Positions 17,590 to 26,728 of a stretch of 64,000 nucleotides of DNA are shown here, in pieces. The notes under the pieces are model-generated. The model searched no databases and was not told the DNA's origin. It saw nothing but the letters and a program-made list of their open reading frames with translations. Each line of letters opens with the position of its first letter. Positions within the stretch are counted from its first letter, which is position 1. A program made the position numbers and the translations under genes. This DNA comes from Flavobacteriales bacterium (lineage in GTDB: Bacteria; Bacteroidota; Bacteroidia; Flavobacteriales_G; Salibacteraceae): contig DNTB01000076.1 in NCBI GenBank assembly GCA_003499525.1, forward strand, positions 1 to 64,000. Reading direction: 5' to 3'.

Positions 17590-18917
17590 AGCCTTATAAT
17601 TTGAAAACTTCTTTGAGTTTTATCTGTGACCTTAAAATCATCTGAGATTCGATGGCCGATCAACCAGCAGATTTCATTTTTACTCAAAACCACAAAGGTT
17701 TGATCTTTTTCTGGCACTGGAACCTTGGCATCAATGAGTATATCGCTAATGCGCTTTCTCCCGTTCATTCCCAAAGGTTTCATTTTATCTCCTTCCTTCC
17801 ACTTTCGAATAAGCAACGGAAAAGTCAACTTGTCAAAATCCAGCGTTGCGGTATTTCGGTCTGTACTCCAAGTTATTTCCTCCTTCTTGCTGTCTTTAAA
17901 AGCCAAAGCAAGGGGCTCTTCAATACCGCCGATAAACTCGGTAATTTGAATGGATTCAGGCTCTGCGAATCGAGTCTTACGTCCCCAGATGAGATCGTTT
18001 CTATCTAAATGAATTCTCCATTTTTTCGTTGAAAAGGTTTTGCTCTCGGTATTGCCAAGAGCTTTTGTCATGTCTCTTATATCACTGTATGTCAGTCCCT
18101 TATCTAAAAATAATTCTTCAAGAGCAATTTCCGTATTCTTTAATTTCGCTATTTTGGAAACAGATATTTTGAACACCCCATTTTTCTCTTCGATGTACTT
18201 TTTCACTTCTTTTTCAATATGAGCATCCCATATTTCTTGAGTTGCTCTCCATCTTCTGAAATTGCGTTTGAATGTTTCATGAAAAGATGGATTGATCTTG
18301 CCAAATGACGGGGTGATTTCATGACGAATAAGATTCCTGCGATATTTGACTTCAGCATTGGATCTATCCTCTCTCCATTCCAGATTAAAGTGTTCGGCAT
18401 AGGCCAGGATATCCGCTTTGGAGATTTCTAAAAACGGACGTACTACTTTGTCATTTTTGGGCAGAATTCCCCGAAGACCTTTAAGCCCGGTTCCTCTAAC
18501 GGCATTTAAAATAAAAGTCTCGATATTGTCATCTAGATGAGTCGCAACGGCGATTTTGTCCAGACTCAATTTGTCGGCCAGTTGATAAAACCACTGATAT
18601 CGGAGCGTTCGTGCGGCCATTTGGACAGATACTTTATAAACCCTTGTATACTCTTGAATATCAAATGCCCGTGTGTAAAAAGAGAGACCTAAATGCTTAC
18701 ATCGATCCTTCACAAAACGGGCATCTTCATTGGAATCCTGACCTCGCAGTCCAAAATTGGCATGGGCAACCACCGGTTTATATCCATGTTTTAACAATAC
18801 GTCCAACAATACCATCGAATCTACACCACCGCTAACTCCTATCAATAACTCCGAGTCGGGTTTGATCAGGTCAAATTCCCATATGAATTCGCGACTTTCT
18901 TGAATTATATCAATCAT
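17586..18917 (-). CDS. tilS: tRNA(Ile)-lysidine synthetase
   Basis: 443 residues. The PP-loop SGGVDS (residues 29-34), then VVAHANFGLRGQDSNEDARFV and VATHLDDNIETFILN, define TilS. The C-terminal substrate-binding domain follows (KPLGMNGRKRISDILIDAKVPV), as in full-length enzymes. It adds lysine to C34 of tRNA-Ile(CAU), so that AUA rather than AUG is read. The gene heads a two-gene operon with the queuosine precursor transporter (4-nt overlap), and diverges from the di-haem peroxidase gene across an 85-base region holding a palindromic site. Confidence 0.94.
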   Translation of the reverse strand: MIDIIQESREFIWEFDLIKPDSELLIGVSGGVDSMVLLDVLLKHGYKPVVAHANFGLRGQDSNEDARFVKDRCKHLGLSFYTRAFDIQEYTRVYKVSVQMAARTLRYQWFYQLADKLSLDKIAVATHLDDNIETFILNAVRGTGLKGLRGILPKNDKVVRPFLEISKADILAYAEHFNLEWREDRSNAEVKYRRNLIRHEITPSFGKINPSFHETFKRNFRRWRATQEIWDAHIEKEVKKYIEEKNGVFKISVSKIAKLKNTEIALEELFLDKGLTYSDIRDMTKALGNTESKTFSTKKWRIHLDRNDLIWGRKTRFAEPESIQITEFIGGIEEPLALAFKDSKKEEITWSTDRNTATLDFDKLTFPLLIRKWKEGDKMKPLGMNGRKRISDILIDAKVPVPEKDQTFVVLSKNEICWLIGHRISDDFKVTDKTQRSFQIIRL

Positions 18918-18938
18918 AGTGATGTGTAACTTTTGTCA

Positions 18939-18969
18939 TTGTGTAAAGGTCACTTTACAAGTACATTTA
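18939..18969 (+). promoter_or_regulatory. Promoter of the di-haem peroxidase gene with palindromic operator in the spacer
   Basis: TTG at 18939-18941, a spacer of 20 bases, and TACATTTA at 18962-18969 give a Bacteroidota -33/-7 pair with one mismatch to TAnnTTTG. The spacer contains the perfect inverted repeat TGTAAAG-GTCA-CTTTACA (18942-18959), which nearly fills it. A dimeric regulator bound there would block or alter polymerase entry. It also sits about 25 bases from the tilS start on the other strand. Confidence 0.5.
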
Positions 18970-19002
18970 TGTTGATTTTGGGGATCTTGAAAAAAGTCTA
19001 CG

Positions 19003-20037
19003 ATGAGAACAAAACTAATACACTTATTTGCCTCAGCTCTTGCCATCATTTTTTTGCTGATATCCTGTGCCAAAGATGAGCCTGTACCTATTGTTGATCC
19101 GAACGAGCCAGAAGACAAAGTGCAATATGACCCCACTCCTTACATCATGCCCAAACTTTTTCCATTACCGGAAATGGTGATCCCTGAAGATAATCCCATG
19201 ACCGAACAAGGTGTTTTACTGGGCCGAATGCTCTTTTACGACCCCATTCTTGATAAAGATAGTGCACGTGCCTGTGCCACGTGCCACATACAAGAACAAT
19301 CCTTTACATCCGGAGCTATTGTGTTGCCGCATTTAAATTTTGCCTATAATAAAAACTATCTGTGGGACGGTCATGTGTCCGGTACTGTAGAAGAAGTCAT
19401 GTATTTTGAGATCACGGAATTCTTCCAGGCCGATTTTGACAGAATCAATGCCAGTAAACTTTATCGTGACCAGTTTAAAAGAGCATTCGATACCGAGGTG
19501 GCCACTCCTGAACTCGCCGCAAAAGCGATGGCACAGTTTGAACGAATTCTCACTTCGTACAATTCGAAATTCGACAAAATGCTGCGTGGTGAATTGATTT
19601 TCAACGAAGACGAGCGTGCTGGAATGAATCTGTTTTTTTCAGAAGAAGCGGATTGTTTTCATTGTCATAATTACCTGTTCTTTGGAGATAATCTATTACA
19701 TAACAATGGATTAGATGAAGATCCTGATGAGGGTCATTTTGCCTACACGGGTAATCCGATAGATATTGGGAAGTTCAAAACACCAACGCTACGAAATGTA
19801 GCTCTTACAGCGCCGTATATGCACGACGGCCGTTTTGAGACACTTGATGAAGTTATTGATTTTTACAGTGAGCAAGTTAAGATTTCACCCACGATCGATC
19901 CATTAATGGAGTTTATGCACCAGGGAGGCGTTCAGATGTCTCCTACAGAAAAGAGGCAGCTCAAGGCTTTTTTGCTGACTCTTACCGACGAGGCATTCAT
20001 TACAAATCCTGAAACTCAAAACCCGTTTACGGAGTAG
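19003..20037 (+). CDS. Di-haem cytochrome c peroxidase / MauG-like lipoprotein
   Basis: 344 residues. The lipobox LLISC (Cys at about 22) makes it a lipoprotein, likely periplasmic-facing. Two haem-binding CxxCH motifs, CATCH (about residue 90) and CFHCH (about residue 220), and the CCP block RGVLLGRMLFYDPILDKDSARACATCH-like text (LLGRMLFYDPILD) place it in the bacterial di-haem peroxidase family. A C-terminal stretch FKTPTLRNVALTAPYMHDGRFETLDEVIDFY is the family's second-domain signature. It reduces peroxide with electrons from cytochromes or performs MauG-type oxidation. The gene ends 11 bases into a convergent ABC ATPase gene. Confidence 0.9.
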   Translation: MRTKLIHLFASALAIIFLLISCAKDEPVPIVDPNEPEDKVQYDPTPYIMPKLFPLPEMVIPEDNPMTEQGVLLGRMLFYDPILDKDSARACATCHIQEQSFTSGAIVLPHLNFAYNKNYLWDGHVSGTVEEVMYFEITEFFQADFDRINASKLYRDQFKRAFDTEVATPELAAKAMAQFERILTSYNSKFDKMLRGELIFNEDERAGMNLFFSEEADCFHCHNYLFFGDNLLHNNGLDEDPDEGHFAYTGNPIDIGKFKTPTLRNVALTAPYMHDGRFETLDEVIDFYSEQVKISPTIDPLMEFMHQGGVQMSPTEKRQLKAFLLTLTDEAFITNPETQNPFTE

Positions 20038-20710
20038 TATCGCTTTCAATCAATCCATCGCGAAGTCGAACCACCCTTTTTGCATGAGCCGCGATATCTT
20101 CTTCATGTGTTACCACGATGATGGTATTTCCCAAATGGTGAATCTCTGCAAAAAGTTCCATAATCTCTTCTGAAGTCTTGCTATCGAGATTTCCCGTGGG
20201 TTCGTCAGCAAGAATGATAGAGGGCTTATTAACCAGAGCTCGTGCGATTGCAACCCTCTGGCGCTGTCCACCACTGAGTTCATTGGGGTTGTGCTTCAAC
20301 CGATCTCCAAGTCCAACGTTCACCAAAACCTCCTGTGCTCTATTGATTCGATCAATTTTACTCATTCCTGCATAAATCAGTGGTAGAGCTACATTTTCGG
20401 CGGCAGAATATCTTGGCAATAAATTGAAAGTCTGAAAAACAAATCCTATTTCCCGATTCCGGACTTCAGCGAGTTCATCGTCCGTCATTTGGCTCACATC
20501 TTGATTGTTGAGCCAATAGGAACCACCTGTTGGCGTATCCAGGCATCCCAAAATATTCATTAAGGTAGATTTACCTGATCCTGAGGGACCCATTAGTGCC
20601 ACGTACTCGCTTTTAGTAATGTCCAGATCGATCCCTCTTAGAGCTCGAACAATTTCTCTACCAACTATAAAATGTCGTTCTATACTTTTTAACCTGAGTA
20701 GACTTTCCAT
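20027..20710 (-). CDS. ABC transporter ATP-binding protein (LolD/MacB type)
   Basis: 227 residues, the length of a stand-alone ATPase. It has Walker A GPSGSGKST, signature LSGGQRQRVAIARAL, Walker B IILADEPTGNL, the switch His in VVTHEEDIA, and the NLLPRYSAAENVALPL block typical of LolD/MacB/FtsE-like ATPases. Such ATPases power lipoprotein release, macrolide efflux or other periplasmic work rather than import. No permease gene adjoins it, so the partner is unknown. The 3' end overlaps the convergent peroxidase gene by 11 bases. Confidence 0.9.
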   Translation of the reverse strand: MESLLRLKSIERHFIVGREIVRALRGIDLDITKSEYVALMGPSGSGKSTLMNILGCLDTPTGGSYWLNNQDVSQMTDDELAEVRNREIGFVFQTFNLLPRYSAAENVALPLIYAGMSKIDRINRAQEVLVNVGLGDRLKHNPNELSGGQRQRVAIARALVNKPSIILADEPTGNLDSKTSEEIMELFAEIHHLGNTIIVVTHEEDIAAHAKRVVRLRDGLIESDTTP

Positions 20711-20819
20711 GGCGTAAAACTACTGCCATTCTGTGTGATGATGTCTTTGAATTTCCATGAATGGCAGGTGCGAATGATCCAAACAGCATTCAGTTGGTTA
20801 ATGAGTCTAAATTTGGCCG

Positions 20820-21722
20820 GTGAACCGTATTAACTTCTCCAACAGATTTACACAAATTGCTGTATTGGCTCTTCTGGCATTGCTGTGGGGAAGCTCATTC
20901 ATTCTTATGAAAAGAGGACTTTTAGCTTATTCTGCGGAGCAGGTCGCTCTGTATAGGATCTTTATTGTGTTTGTGGTTATGTCACCCAATGCTATTAAAA
21001 ATCTTAGCCTACTTAGGAAAAAAACGGGTTGGATATATCTCCTCGTCGGAATTCTGGGGAGTGCAATTCCCTATTTTCTTTTCGTAAAAGCTCAAACTGA
21101 AATCAGCAGCTCACTTAGCGGTATATTGAACTCCCTTACTCCAATTTTTGCTCTGCTTGTTGCCGTAATTGGTTTCCAACAGAGATTTAAGGTAAACAGC
21201 CTGATTGGAATCGCGGTGGGTTTTCTTGGAGCTTTTGGTTTGATGTATTTCTCCAATGAGTTTGAGGTAAACCATTCTTTCACCTTATACATGCTTCTAC
21301 CGGTAATTGCATCTGCGTTTTATGGCATAAATATCAACATCGTCAAAAATTACCTCCAGAATATTAACCCTCTGGTAATCACATCAATGTCCTTTATAAT
21401 AATTGGTCCTATTAGTGGATTATTGTTATTCTTAGGCACCGATTTTGCCCATCAGACGGCCTATCACCCTTCAGCTGTTGAAAGCCTGGCTGCTATTTCA
21501 GTTCTGGGAATATTAGGTACCGCAATTGCCATCATTCTTTTCAATGCTCTGGTTCAGCATAGTTCGGTTTTGTTTGCTTCAAGTGTTACATATTTGATCC
21601 CCATTGTCGCTATTGGTTGGGGGGTTCTGGATGGAGAGTCATTCAGTTCTGTTCAGGGCATTTTTGCGGTACTCATTCTCGTAGGCATCAGTTTGATCAA
21701 CAGGAAAAGAAGACGTTCTTAA
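20820..21722 (+). CDS. EamA/DMT-superfamily transporter
   Basis: 300 residues, ten predicted membrane helices in two EamA halves, with ALLWGSSFILMKRGLLAYSAEQVALYR near the N-terminus (the typical WG.S/F...R..L motif) and VTYLIPIVAIGWGVLDGESF in the second half. The start used is GTG at 20820; ATG is absent near it. Members export amino acids, nucleosides or other small metabolites, but the substrate cannot be read from sequence. It is followed by the rplU promoter. Confidence 0.85.
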   Translation: MNRINFSNRFTQIAVLALLALLWGSSFILMKRGLLAYSAEQVALYRIFIVFVVMSPNAIKNLSLLRKKTGWIYLLVGILGSAIPYFLFVKAQTEISSSLSGILNSLTPIFALLVAVIGFQQRFKVNSLIGIAVGFLGAFGLMYFSNEFEVNHSFTLYMLLPVIASAFYGININIVKNYLQNINPLVITSMSFIIIGPISGLLLFLGTDFAHQTAYHPSAVESLAAISVLGILGTAIAIILFNALVQHSSVLFASSVTYLIPIVAIGWGVLDGESFSSVQGIFAVLILVGISLINRKRRRS

Positions 21723-21749
21723 GCCTTGATAAAGCATAATCTTCTGATG

Positions 21750-21779
21750 TTGTGATTACCAATTCTTTAGTTAATTTTG
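21750..21779 (+). promoter_or_regulatory. Promoter of the rplU-rpmA operon
   Basis: TTG at 21750-21752, 19 bases, and TAATTTTG at 21772-21779 match the Bacteroidota -33 TTG/-7 TAnnTTTG pair exactly. The start codon of rplU (ATG 21807) follows some 28 bases later, a normal leader. Confidence 0.75.
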
Positions 21780-21806
21780 CAGCCCTTTACTGGTAAAATA
21801 AAAAGT

Positions 21807-22388
21807 ATGTATGCAATCGTTGAAATAGCAGGGCAACAATTTAAAGTTTCCAAAGATCAGCAGGTATATGTGCATCGGTTATCAAACAAAGAGGGTGAAA
21901 CCGTCTCTTTCGATAGGGTTTTACTCATAGATAACGATGGACAGGTTACCGTTGGCGCCCCGGCTATAGAAGGTGCTTCTGTTGAAGCAACCATTCTCGA
22001 GCACATGAAAGGTGATAAAGTCACTGTGTTCAAGAAAAAAAGAAGAAAAGGCTACAAGGTTAGCAGAGGTCACCGTCAGTATCTGACCTCTCTTCAGGTA
22101 AGTTCTATTTTGGAAAAGCCCGCAAGAAAAACTGCAGCTAAAAAAGCCAAGGTAGCAGAGACAGAGGAAGAAAAAGTCGAAAAGGTTTCTACTAAGAAGC
22201 CTGCAGAGGCAAAAAAGACTAAAGCTGCTCCTAAAAAAGCGAAACCTGCTGCAGCTAAAGCTGAAAGCACAGAGAAAAAAGTTACAGCAAAGAAGGAAAC
22301 AAAAGCTAAATCTGCCCCGAAAAAAGCGGAATCGAAGCCAGAAACTAAAGCAGAAAAAGCGAAATCAGATAACGAAACAAAAGAATAA
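21807..22388 (+). CDS. rplU: Ribosomal protein bL21 with a basic C-terminal extension
   Basis: 193 residues from ATG 21807 (MYAIVEIAGQQFKV); the longer reading from 21777 adds upstream non-coding codons. Residues 1-100 are the bL21 fold, which contacts 23S rRNA and bL20, ending YKVSRGHRQYLTSLQVSSIL. From about residue 105 a low-complexity Lys/Ala/Glu tail runs about 90 residues (KKAK, AEAKKTKAA, KAESKPETKAEK). This histone-H1-like tail could bind RNA or DNA. It ends 3 bases before rpmA, so the two proteins form the usual operon. Confidence 0.95.
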   Translation: MYAIVEIAGQQFKVSKDQQVYVHRLSNKEGETVSFDRVLLIDNDGQVTVGAPAIEGASVEATILEHMKGDKVTVFKKKRRKGYKVSRGHRQYLTSLQVSSILEKPARKTAAKKAKVAETEEEKVEKVSTKKPAEAKKTKAAPKKAKPAAAKAESTEKKVTAKKETKAKSAPKKAESKPETKAEKAKSDNETKE

Positions 22389-22391
22389 CCC

Positions 22392-22655
22392 ATGGCGCAT
22401 AAGAAAGGTGTAGGTAGTTCGAAAAACGGAAGAGAGTCGGAAAGTAAACGACTCGGGGTAAAAATATTTGGCGGTCAGAAAGTAATTGCCGGTAACATTA
22501 TTGTTCGACAAAGAGGAACTAAACATCATCCTGGAGAAAATGTCGGGATGGGAAAAGACAATACCCTTTTTGCTCTTACTGATGGAACTGTGAAATTCAC
22601 CAAAAAGGCCAACGACCGATCCTTCGTATCGGTACTTCCAGCGAGTGCTGAGTAG
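22392..22655 (+). CDS. rpmA: Ribosomal protein bL27
   Basis: 87 residues starting MAHKKGVGSSKNGRESESKRLGVKIFGGQKV, the canonical bL27 N-terminus, with QRGTKHHPGENVGMGKDNTLFAL in the middle. The protein's N-terminus sits near the peptidyl-transferase centre. A hairpin terminator follows, closing the rplU-rpmA transcript. Confidence 0.97.
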   Translation: MAHKKGVGSSKNGRESESKRLGVKIFGGQKVIAGNIIVRQRGTKHHPGENVGMGKDNTLFALTDGTVKFTKKANDRSFVSVLPASAE

Positions 22656-22678
22656 GAAAAGGAAAATATCCTAAACCT

Positions 22679-22716
22679 AAACCCTTGTCTGGTGAAAACT
22701 TGACGAGGGTTTTTTA
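22679..22716 (+). terminator. Intrinsic terminator of rplU-rpmA
   Basis: AAACCCTTGTC at 22679-22689 pairs with GACGAGGGTTT at 22702-22712, with one G-T wobble and a 12-base loop, followed by a run of T to 22716. Confidence 0.85.
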
Positions 22717-22776
22717 TTTGCAGAAAAACTCATCCAAGCTAAACTATCTTCGTCAGGAATTTGATAACCTAAATCA

Positions 22777-24048
22777 ATGGTACTTGTACAACTGCTTAGA
22801 GAGCAAAAACAAAAGGTGGTAGAGGCCTACCGAAAAAGAAATATTGATGCTGAAAATATAGTAGAACAAATACTGGAAGCTGATGATTATCGAAAATCGA
22901 ATCAAGCAAAGCTCGACAGTCTGCTTAACCAATCTAAAACAATTGCAAAATCCGTAGGTGAACTATTCTCTCAAGGCAAAAGGGAAGAAGCAAACAAGCT
23001 GAAAGAAAAATCCACTGCTCTTAAACAGGAGATTAAAGACCTACAGGACAGAGCAGGTAGCATTTCCACCGAACTTGCAGATTTGCTCTACCAATTGCCT
23101 AATGTGCCACATGTTTTGGTTCCGGATGGCAAAACTGATCAGGATAATGAAGAAGTTTTCAGATTTGGTGACATTCCAGAAATGGGTAAAAATGCACTGC
23201 CTCATTGGGAACTGGCCAAGAAATATAATCTCATAGATTTTGAAACCGGGGTGAAGATTACCGGAGCAGGCTTTCCGGTCTACACCGGCAATGGAGCCCG
23301 TTTACAAAGAGCATTAATTCAGTTCTTTCTGGATGAGGCGGTCAAAGCAGGCTATTTAGAGGTACAGACCCCGTTTATGGTAAACGAGGCCTCCGGAATA
23401 GGTACCGGGCAACTCCCCGATAAGGAAGGACAAATGTATCAGGTACCAATAGATGGATTTTATCTGATCCCCACAGCCGAGGTGCCGGTTACCAATATAT
23501 TCAGAGATACCATGCTCTCAATCAAGGACCTTCCTGTGAAAAGGACGGCATACTCTCCCTGTTTCAGAAGAGAGGCCGGCTCTTACGGAAAGGATGTGAG
23601 AGGGCTAAACAGATTGCATCAATTCGATAAGGTAGAGATTGTCCAAATCACAGAACCAGGGCTATCCTATCAAACTCTGGATGAGATGTTAGAACATGTT
23701 AAGAGCATTCTTACAAAGTTAGAACTGCCTTATCGAATAGTACGTCTCTGCGGAGGTGATTTGGGCTTTGCAGCTGCACTGACCTATGATTTTGAGGTGT
23801 ATTCAGCTGCCCAGGATAAATGGCTGGAAGTCAGTTCAGTATCAAATTTTGAATCGTATCAATCCAACCGACTCAAATGCAGGTATAAAAACTCAGACGG
23901 CAAGACAGAATTGGTCCATACACTTAACGGCAGTGCATTAGCATTACCCAGAATTCTTGCCTCTTTGCTTGAAAATAATCAGAACGAAAATGGAATTAGT
24001 ATTCCTGAAGTCCTGATACCTTACACCGGATTCCATGAAATTAACTAG
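22777..24048 (+). CDS. serS: Seryl-tRNA synthetase
   Basis: 423 residues, standard length. An N-terminal coiled-coil arm (about 30-100) reaches the tRNA-Ser long variable arm. The class II catalytic core has motif 2 FRREAGSYGKDVRGLNRLHQFDKVEI and motif 3 NGSALALPRILASLLENNQ, with PTAEVPVTN binding serine. It charges tRNA-Ser (and tRNA-Sec where present). Starts with ATG at 22777. It overlaps the following lipoprotein gene by 14 bases, so the downstream genes 24035-29848 may share its transcript. Confidence 0.97.
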   Translation: MVLVQLLREQKQKVVEAYRKRNIDAENIVEQILEADDYRKSNQAKLDSLLNQSKTIAKSVGELFSQGKREEANKLKEKSTALKQEIKDLQDRAGSISTELADLLYQLPNVPHVLVPDGKTDQDNEEVFRFGDIPEMGKNALPHWELAKKYNLIDFETGVKITGAGFPVYTGNGARLQRALIQFFLDEAVKAGYLEVQTPFMVNEASGIGTGQLPDKEGQMYQVPIDGFYLIPTAEVPVTNIFRDTMLSIKDLPVKRTAYSPCFRREAGSYGKDVRGLNRLHQFDKVEIVQITEPGLSYQTLDEMLEHVKSILTKLELPYRIVRLCGGDLGFAAALTYDFEVYSAAQDKWLEVSSVSNFESYQSNRLKCRYKNSDGKTELVHTLNGSALALPRILASLLENNQNENGISIPEVLIPYTGFHEIN

Positions 24049-24583
24049 TTCGTTTGTATTTATAACGTCCATAACTATTCTTTTTGGACTGATGGCGGGT
24101 TGCACAGATTCAAGGCGCAGCAAGACGGCTGATCTGCTCAACATAAAAGAAGAAAAAGTATCGAAATACCTCGACAGTCTTCAACTCTACGAAGATGTTG
24201 ACCTCTCAAAAGAACAGGGTTTAAGTGAACATTTGAAAAAATTCAACAACCAACTCGATACCGCAGACATCTATAGACTTGAGGATTTCCAAATGTCACT
24301 TCGACTATTGCGAAAAGCCAATGAACGAATTAATGGTACGATTGAAGAAGGAACATTAACTAAAAAACAGCTTAGCTCACTTGAAAAAGATATTCGAAAT
24401 GGTTTTTTTTCGGAAGAGGAGTATGAAGAATATGCTGCGATAGAGGACAGCGCGGCCGTAATGTTCATCTCCAGTGCATCCGAACTGTTGGGACTGTATC
24501 AAAGAAATATTTCCACACTTGAAACAACAAAACCGATAGCCGACTCGTTGGTCGGGTCACTCGTCAGAAGAGGATATAGATAA
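24035..24583 (+). CDS. Small lipoprotein of unknown function
   Basis: 182 residues with a lipobox LMAGC (Cys at about 22) after a hydrophobic leader, so membrane-anchored in the envelope. The rest is charged and mostly helical (KEEKVSKYLDSLQLYED, LEDFQMSLRLLRKANERI), suggesting a coiled coil; no family is recognised. It overlaps serS by 14 bases and the TPR protein gene by one base (TAATG), so it is co-translated with the TPR protein and may be its partner. Confidence 0.65.
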   Translation: MKLTSSFVFITSITILFGLMAGCTDSRRSKTADLLNIKEEKVSKYLDSLQLYEDVDLSKEQGLSEHLKKFNNQLDTADIYRLEDFQMSLRLLRKANERINGTIEEGTLTKKQLSSLEKDIRNGFFSEEEYEEYAAIEDSAAVMFISSASELLGLYQRNISTLETTKPIADSLVGSLVRRGYR

Positions 24584-26415
24584 TGAGATTTTCCATTCTT
24601 TTAGTACTTTTTCTTCTCCCCGTTAGTATGCTGGCACAAAGCGCGACGGATATTAATCTGGCTGAAGCATACTTCAATCGGGGTGAATACGAAAAAGCAG
24701 AGTTGTACTACAAGAAAATCTATAACAAGAGTCGCCAACCGGCTTATTTCGATCGATACATTACCTGTCTGGAGCGACAGGACAAAATTGAAGAGGCCAC
24801 AAAAAAACTGGATAAAGAGATAAAAAAGAACCCAAATCAGGTCATGTGGTTGGTCAAAATAGGGGAGTTGGAAATGCGTTTAGACAATGAAAGAAGTGCC
24901 AAAAAATCATGGGACGAAGCGCTACGACATCTCAATAAAAGCCCGGGAAATGTGGTAACTGTTGCGCGGGAGTTTGCCAGCCTTGGTCAAAATGAATACG
25001 CCCTGGAGGCCTATGAAATAGGAAAAAGAAATCTGCAGGGCTTTTACACCTTCAACATTGAAATTGCCGAACTGTACGGTGCCGAAGGTAACTTCGATAA
25101 AATGGTGGATCTTTATCTTGAGCTCATCGCCATCAACCCAGCTTATTTGCAGTCGGTTCAAAACATGCTTAACCGAAACTTTAATCTCGATGATCCGTGG
25201 AGTGATGAGGTAGAGCTTATCCGTAAAAGGCTGCTGATTCAGGTAAATCAAAATCCTGAAAATGAAACATTTGCAGAAATGTTGATATGGATGTACATGA
25301 AAATAGATGACTATCAAAGTGCATTCATTCAGGTCAAAGCATTGGATCGCAGAATGGATTTGAAGGGCCAAAGAATGATTCGTTTTGCGAGGCTCGCCAG
25401 GAAGAACAGGAAGTATGATGTGTCGAAACAAGCGTATACCTATGTTTCGAAAGCTGCCCCCGTTGAATCTTCACTATGGTACATTGCACGAGTAGAACGC
25501 CTTTCGGTTTCCAAAGACCAGCTCGACGTTACACCCGGCGAACTGACACAAGAATATGGAAGTCTTGCCTCTGATTATCAGGAGCTTCTTAACACCATGT
25601 ATATATCTGACCAGAATGTGCAGTACTATAAAGAATGGGCCGAGGTATTGGCTTACAGGGTCGACCAATCCGATTCTGCACTGGTCATTCTCCAGAAGAT
25701 CGTAGACAACGGTGGTGTTAACAAAGAAAATAAGGCCCGTGTTAAAATTCAGATGGGTGATATCTACATCATGAGAAATGAAGTTTGGGATGCCGCGCTC
25801 TATTATATGCAGGCTGAAAAAGCGTTTAAATATGATGAATTGGGAGATGTTGCAAAACTTCGAGCTGCCAAAATAGCCTACTACACAGGAGATTTTCAAT
25901 GGGCAGAAGCACAATTGGATGTACTGAAAGGATCTACATCTAAACTAACCGCCAATGATGCGCTCTATCTATCCAACCTCATTACCGACAACACCGGTCT
26001 GGACACTTCATTTGTAGCTATGGAAATGTTCGCAGCAGCCGACCTGTATGTAGCACAAAAAAGATATGAAGAGGCATTAAAAACCTATGACCTCATTAAC
26101 ATTCAATTCCCCGGGCATATGCTCACGGACGATATTTGGATGAGAAAGTATCAGGTTGCAATGGAGAGAAATCAAATTGACAACGCTAAAGATGCCCTGC
26201 TGGAAATAACTTCAAAATACAGTTATGACATCCTCGGAGACGATGCCCTCTTTCATCTGGCTAAGCTCTACGATGAGCGATATGATGAACCTGAAAAAGC
26301 AAAAGAGATCTACTTCCAATTTCTGAATGAATATCCGTCGAGCCTTTACATTGACGAAGCCAGAGAAAACTACCGAAGGCTGCGCGGTGACTTCGACGAA
26401 CCCTCATTACCTTAA
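24583..26415 (+). CDS. Secreted TPR-repeat protein
   Basis: 610 residues. Signal peptide (MRFSILLVLFLLPVSMLAQ) followed by many tetratricopeptide-like helix pairs, e.g. AEAYFNRGEYEKAELYYKKIY at the start and LYDERYDEPEKAKEIYFQFLNEYPSSLYIDEARENYRRL at the end, which resembles the YfgM/BamD-like outer-membrane TPR type. Such proteins scaffold envelope assemblies. It overlaps the lipoprotein gene upstream by one base and stops 4 bases before the DUF4286 gene. The exact partner is unknown. Confidence 0.8.
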   Translation: MRFSILLVLFLLPVSMLAQSATDINLAEAYFNRGEYEKAELYYKKIYNKSRQPAYFDRYITCLERQDKIEEATKKLDKEIKKNPNQVMWLVKIGELEMRLDNERSAKKSWDEALRHLNKSPGNVVTVAREFASLGQNEYALEAYEIGKRNLQGFYTFNIEIAELYGAEGNFDKMVDLYLELIAINPAYLQSVQNMLNRNFNLDDPWSDEVELIRKRLLIQVNQNPENETFAEMLIWMYMKIDDYQSAFIQVKALDRRMDLKGQRMIRFARLARKNRKYDVSKQAYTYVSKAAPVESSLWYIARVERLSVSKDQLDVTPGELTQEYGSLASDYQELLNTMYISDQNVQYYKEWAEVLAYRVDQSDSALVILQKIVDNGGVNKENKARVKIQMGDIYIMRNEVWDAALYYMQAEKAFKYDELGDVAKLRAAKIAYYTGDFQWAEAQLDVLKGSTSKLTANDALYLSNLITDNTGLDTSFVAMEMFAAADLYVAQKRYEEALKTYDLINIQFPGHMLTDDIWMRKYQVAMERNQIDNAKDALLEITSKYSYDILGDDALFHLAKLYDERYDEPEKAKEIYFQFLNEYPSSLYIDEARENYRRLRGDFDEPSLP

Positions 26416-26419
26416 TGTT

Positions 26420-26728
26420 ATGATTATCTACAACGTTACAGAGGCCATTGACATCGACACCGAACAAGAATGGGTACGATGGATGCGAACACATCACATA
26501 CCTGATGTGATGAAAACAGGAAAATTTGAGGGATATACGTTTTCAAAGGTACTCGGTACTCCCGAACAAGATCAGAGCGCAAGCTACTCCCTACAGTATC
26601 GATGTCAAAATATAGAACAACTCGAGAAGTACCAAAATGAAAATGCGACACAACTCCAAAAAGAACACGCAGCCAAGTTTTTAGGCAAATTTGCCGCATT
26701 TCGCACCGTTCTTGAGGTTGTAGAATGA
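26420..26728 (+). CDS. DUF4286-like small protein
   Basis: 102 residues from ATG 26420 (MIIYNVTEAIDIDTEQEWVRWMRTHHI); the longer frame from 26327 overlaps the TPR gene by 30 codons and is rejected. The IIYNVT start and the W..H.PDVM..G.F block match the DUF4286 family as I remember it: a ferredoxin-like fold of unknown role found in Bacteroidota. It overlaps rsmA by 4 bases (ATGA), and its association with rsmA is typical of the phylum. Confidence 0.7.
   Translation: MIIYNVTEAIDIDTEQEWVRWMRTHHIPDVMKTGKFEGYTFSKVLGTPEQDQSASYSLQYRCQNIEQLEKYQNENATQLQKEHAAKFLGKFAAFRTVLEVVE

Noticed and set aside
22094..22393. Minus-strand frame opposite rplU
   Set aside because: It is the complement of the Lys/Ala-rich tail and has no own motif or start context.
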